55,821 nucleotides of DNA. Origin: a virus. Of this stretch, positions 52,770 through 55,821 are shown piece after piece (position 1 is the stretch's first letter; every line of letters starts with the position of its first letter). The stretch spans positions 1 through 55,821 of IMG/VR virus record IMGVR_UViG_3300027733_001676. One strand, written 5' to 3'. The notes beneath the pieces are model-generated. The model was not told where the DNA came from and ran no database searches. It was given only the letters and a program-made list of their open reading frames with translations. Made by a program: the position numbers and the translations under genes.

Positions 52770-52774
52770 TAATA

Positions 52775-53056
52775 TTAAGTATTTGGTATATAATAAGAAT
52801 TAATAACTTCTGTAGATGAGTCCAACAACTTTTTAGCAGATATAGATAAAGAACCACTCAATAAAGAAAACGCCAAATCAACACATTCCTCGGTGGTCTT
52901 ACCAAGATGTTGTGATCCAGTCAATGCAATTTCATGATACGACTGCTTCTCAACGTTATCTTCTCTTTCAACAATAAAACCCACACATCTTCTGGTACTA
53001 TTTTCAGCACCAGTTTGAAGTTCATAACGCACAATTTTAAATCTAATATTTTCCAT
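52775..53056 (-). CDS. Hypothetical protein downstream of the fibre gene
   Basis: The 93-aa protein starts as a beta-rich part (IRFKIVRYELQTG, CVGFIVEREDN, SYHEIALTG) followed by a helical part (TEECVDLAFSLLS). It lies between the fibre and the glycosyltransferase and is preceded by an ATATTTAT motif. Possibly a small fibre-associated or chaperone protein; no family recognised. Confidence 0.55.
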   Translation of the reverse strand: MENIRFKIVRYELQTGAENSTRRCVGFIVEREDNVEKQSYHEIALTGSQHLGKTTEECVDLAFSLLSGSLSISAKKLLDSSTEVINSYYIPNT

Positions 53057-53065
53057 AATATATCT

Positions 53066-53073
53066 ATAAATAT
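53066..53073 (-). promoter_or_regulatory. ATATTTAT upstream motif
   Basis: ATATTTAT 9 nt before the ATG at 53056, in the 23-nt gap after the fibre gene. Possible late promoter. Confidence 0.36.
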
Positions 53074-53079
53074 TTGTGT

Positions 53080-55821
53080 TTATGAATAAACGGCGAGATA
53101 TTTTGTACCAGCAGTAAATGCGTTCACCGCGCCATTCATAACGTTACTATCTATATAAATTCTAATATATCCAGCCAATGCTCTACCAGTACTTGATGTG
53201 GTAGCAATACCATTACACGTGTTAATATATAAGAAATTAGAACTGGTACCTTCACCAATAACCGTGAATCTAGCGTTAGCATTGGCACTACCACCTACAC
53301 CAAATCTACTATTTGTAGTATCGTGATAAATAAATGTACTATCTTTCAGCGTTGTAGTAGATGTTGAATAAATTACTCTATCGTTAGCAGTAAATGACCC
53401 ACCACTAATACCACTTGTACCAGCTGGAGCCGCTAAACCGCTTGTACCAGTAGTACCATTCGTTCCACTAGTACCATTATTACCAGTTACACCATTGGTA
53501 CCACTGACACCATTGGTACCACTGACACCATTGGTACCACTTGTTCCATTTGTACCAGATGTAAATGCACCTGATCCGCTATTACCATTGTTGCCATTAG
53601 CACCATTTGTACCACTTGTACCATTGCTGCCACTTGTACCACTTACACCAGATGTAAATGCACCTGATCCATTTGTACCATTAACACCATTTGTACCACT
53701 TGTACCATTGCTGCCACTTGTACCACTTACACCAGATGTAAATGCACCTGATCCATTTGTACCATTAACACCATTTGTGCCGCTTGATCCATTTGTGCCA
53801 GATGTAAATGCACCTGATCCGCTATTACCATTGTTGCCATTTACACCATTTGTGCCGCTTGATCCATTTGTGCCAGATGTAAATGCACCTGATCCGCTAT
53901 TACCATTGTTGCCATTTACACCATTTGTACCGCTTGATCCATTTGTGCCAGATGTAAATGCACCTGATCCGCTATTACCATTCACACCATTTGTGCCGCT
54001 TGTACCGGCACTACCAGATGTAGCGCTTGTACCACTTGTTCTGGCACCTGTACCACTTGTACCATTGGTACCATCCGCACCACTACTACCACTGGATCCA
54101 TTACTACCACTTGTTCTGGCACCTGTACCGCTTGTACCATTGGTACCATTTACACCGCTACTACCACTACTTCCATTTGTGCCAGATGTAAATGCACCTG
54201 ATCCGCTATTACCATTGTTGCCATTTACACCATTTGTACCGCTTGATCCATTTGTGCCAGATGTAAATGCACCTGATCCGCTTACACCACTTGTACCATT
54301 TGCACCATTTGTACCGCTTGATCCATTTGTGCCAGATGTAAATGCACCTGATCCGCTATTACCATTCACACCATTTGTGCCGCTTGTACCGGCACTACCA
54401 GATGTAGCGCTTGTACCACTTGTTCTGGCACCTGTACCACTTGTACCATCCACACCATTTGTGCCGCTTGTACCGGCGGTACCAGATGTAGCGCTTGTAC
54501 CACTTGTTCTGGCACCTGTACCACTTGTACCATTGGTACCATCCGCACCACTACTACCACTGGATCCATTACTACCACTTGTTCTGGCACCTGTACCGCT
54601 TGTACCATTGGTACCATTTACACCGCTACTACCACTACTTCCATTTGTGCCAGATGTAAATGCACCTGATCCGCTTACACCATTGGTACCATTTACACCA
54701 TTTGTACCACTACTTCCACTTGTTCCAGATGTAAATGCACCTGATCCGCTTACACCACTTGTACCATTTACACCATTTGTACCACTTGTACCATTGCTGC
54801 CACTTGTACCACTTACACCAGATGTAAATGCACCTGATCCGTTTGTACCATTTACACCATTTGTACCACTTGTACCGGCGGTACCAGATGTAGCGCTTGT
54901 ACCACTTGTTCTGGCACCTGTACCGCTTGTACCATTGGTACCATCCGCACCACTACTACCATTGGATCCATTACTACCACTTGTTCTGGCACCTGTACCG
55001 CTTGTACCATTGGTACCATCCGCACCACTACTACCATTGGTACCACTACTACCACTTGTTCTGGCACCTGTACCGCTTGTACCATTGGTACCATTTGCAC
55101 CGCTACTACCACTACTTCCGCTTGTTCCAGATGTAAATGAGCCTGATCCGCTTGTACCATTGGTACCATTTGCACCATTACTACCACTACTTCCGCTTGT
55201 TCCAGATGTAAATGAGCCTGATCCGCTTGTACCATTGGTACCATTTGCACCACTACTACCACTACTTCCGCTTGTTCCAGATGTAAATGAGCCTGATCCG
55301 CTTGTACCATTGGTACCATTTGCACCACTACTACCACTACTACCACTTGATCCAGATGTAAATGAGCCTGATCCGCTTGTACCATTGGTACCATTTGCAC
55401 CGCTACTACCACTACTACCACTTGATCCAGATGTAAATGAGCCTGATCCGCTTGTACCATTGGTACCATTTGCACCGCTACTACCACTACTACCACTTGA
55501 TCCAGATGTAAATGCGCCTGATCCGCTTGTACCATTTGCACCGCTACTACCACTACTACCACTTGATCCAGATGTAAATGCGCCTGATCCGCTTGTACCA
55601 TTTGCACCACTGGATCCACTTGATCCACTTGATCCAGAAGTAAATGCGCCTGATCCGCTTGTACCATTGGTACCATTTGCACCACTACTACCACTACTTC
55701 CGCTTGTTCCAGATGTAAATGCGCCTGATCCGCTTGTACCATTGGTACCATTTACACCGCTACTACCACTACTACCACTTGATCCAGATGTAAATGAGCC
55801 TGATCCGCTTGTACCATTGGT
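53080..55821 (-). CDS. Very long collagen-like tail fibre/virion protein (5' end missing)
   Basis: The glycine frame is open from the right window edge to the stop at 53080, at least 913 residues; I checked each line between 54454 and 55821 for in-frame stops and found none in those I read codon by codon. A GTG at 54453 is only an internal Val codon. About 790 residues are collagen-like G-x-y triplets, mostly GTS, GTN, GSS and GAN, interrupted regularly by SGSGAFTSG or SGSGSFTSG and TGARTSG blocks. The last 115 residues form a non-repetitive head (GGSFTANDRVIYSTSTTTL to GTKYLAVYS) that may trimerise or bind the receptor. Typical of long virion fibres. Confidence 0.8.
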   Translation of the reverse strand, partial: TNGTSGSGSFTSGSSGSSGSSGVNGTNGTSGSGAFTSGTSGSSGSSGANGTNGTSGSGAFTSGSSGSSGSSGANGTSGSGAFTSGSSGSSGSSGANGTSGSGAFTSGSSGSSGSSGANGTNGTSGSGSFTSGSSGSSGSSGANGTNGTSGSGSFTSGSSGSSGSSGANGTNGTSGSGSFTSGTSGSSGSSGANGTNGTSGSGSFTSGTSGSSGSNGANGTNGTSGSGSFTSGTSGSSGSSGANGTNGTSGTGARTSGSSGTNGSSGADGTNGTSGTGARTSGSNGSNGSSGADGTNGTSGTGARTSGTSATSGTAGTSGTNGVNGTNGSGAFTSGVSGTSGSNGTSGTNGVNGTSGVSGSGAFTSGTSGSSGTNGVNGTNGVSGSGAFTSGTNGSSGSSGVNGTNGTSGTGARTSGSNGSSGSSGADGTNGTSGTGARTSGTSATSGTAGTSGTNGVDGTSGTGARTSGTSATSGSAGTSGTNGVNGNSGSGAFTSGTNGSSGTNGANGTSGVSGSGAFTSGTNGSSGTNGVNGNNGNSGSGAFTSGTNGSSGSSGVNGTNGTSGTGARTSGSNGSSGSSGADGTNGTSGTGARTSGTSATSGSAGTSGTNGVNGNSGSGAFTSGTNGSSGTNGVNGNNGNSGSGAFTSGTNGSSGTNGVNGNNGNSGSGAFTSGTNGSSGTNGVNGTNGSGAFTSGVSGTSGSNGTSGTNGVNGTNGSGAFTSGVSGTSGSNGTSGTNGANGNNGNSGSGAFTSGTNGTSGTNGVSGTNGVSGTNGVTGNNGTSGTNGTTGTSGLAAPAGTSGISGGSFTANDRVIYSTSTTTLKDSTFIYHDTTNSRFGVGGSANANARFTVIGEGTSSNFLYINTCNGIATTSSTGRALAGYIRIYIDSNVMNGAVNAFTAGTKYLAVYS
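53480..55821. repeat. Degenerate tandem DNA repeats encoding the collagen-like region
   Basis: Nested repeats of 9-nt units (Gly-x-y) grouped into longer units of roughly 90-130 nt that recur with high identity, each holding an A-C-A-T-C-T-G-G-style insertion block and several GGTACC palindromes. The array continues past the window edge. High identity makes it prone to unequal recombination and to assembly collapse. Confidence 0.8.

Noticed and set aside
53080-54453. A separate 457-aa collagen-like gene starting at the GTG at 54453
   Set aside because: The GTG is a Val codon in a repeat and the frame stays open upstream to the window edge, with no ribosome-binding site at that point.
54852-55751. 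Long V/Q/M-rich frame on the - strand within the fibre repeats
   Set aside because: It is the frame shifted by one base of the Gly-x-y repeats; the collagen frame is open throughout and continues into the recognised C-terminal part.
53480-55821. CRISPR-like or other array
   Set aside because: The repeats are contiguous in-frame triplets without unique spacers; they encode protein.
1-55821. tRNA genes, integrase or insertion sequences
   Set aside because: No cloverleaf-like intergenic space of suitable size and no recombinase or transposase motifs were seen; a tRNA scan would be needed to exclude tRNAs fully.

Overview
The window looks like part of the genome of a large, AT-rich, T4-related contractile-tailed phage (myovirus), probably from an aquatic host. 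The evidence is a set of T4-type replication and virion genes: a gp62-like clamp-loader subunit, a gp1-like dNMP kinase, a gp32-like SSB, a RecA/UvsX recombinase, an RNase H/FEN nuclease, a gp41/DnaB-like helicase, class I ribonucleotide reductase, and tail tube, tape measure, gp26/gp51-like, hub and cap proteins. Spacing is phage-like: genes mostly overlap by 1-4 nt and no gene-free stretch exceeds about 110 nt apart from small regulatory gaps. I saw no tRNA, rRNA, CRISPR array, IS element or integrase.

Region 1 (1-16705, + strand) is one densely overlapping glycan cassette. It opens with a precursor module: a nucleotidyltransferase-kinase, a shikimate-dehydrogenase-like protein, a GatZ/KbaZ-like barrel and a HAD phosphatase. 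After a TATAAATA late-type promoter at 3436 come about nine glycosyltransferases, four SAM methyltransferases, a short UDP-glucose dehydrogenase and a class II amidotransferase/asparagine-synthetase-like enzyme. The last two could together make uronamide sugars. The operon ends convergently against the next region at about 16.7 kb.

Region 2 (16697-37204, - strand) holds nucleotide metabolism, replication and repair: dNMP kinase, gp62, UvsE-type UV endonuclease, a DruA/DUF4338-like protein, a CobT-like HExxH/VWA protein with a CobS/MoxR-like ATPase, a secreted repeat protein ending in a histidine tail, a membrane-anchored PAS protein, NrdB, NrdA, helicase, FEN nuclease, recombinase and SSB. 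A 669-aa protein with a nuclease-like motif closes the block. Several genes have TTGACA promoters, often with an unusual TAGACT -10 box, and several units end in clear hairpin terminators.

Region 3 (37226-55821, - strand) is the virion module with some inserted enzymes. In transcription order it has a very long collagen-like fibre (cut by the right window edge), a small protein, a glycosyltransferase, two small proteins, a HAD-nucleotidyltransferase fusion, the tail tube, a cytidylyltransferase-like protein, a gp26-like protein with a hidden out-of-frame gp51-like extension, the tape measure, a tube-cap-like protein, a LysM-like wedge protein, the hub, a small protein and a divergent family A DNA polymerase. 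The hidden extension at 47580-47368 has no usable start codon and joins the gp26-like frame at a run of seven T residues. It is the strongest candidate here for an undescribed mechanism: a +1 (or -2) programmed frameshift making a tail-assembly chaperone pair in a T4-type tail. Many virion genes carry an ATATTTAT motif a few bases before the start codon, twice directly after a terminator, suggesting a variant late promoter and very short mRNA leaders.
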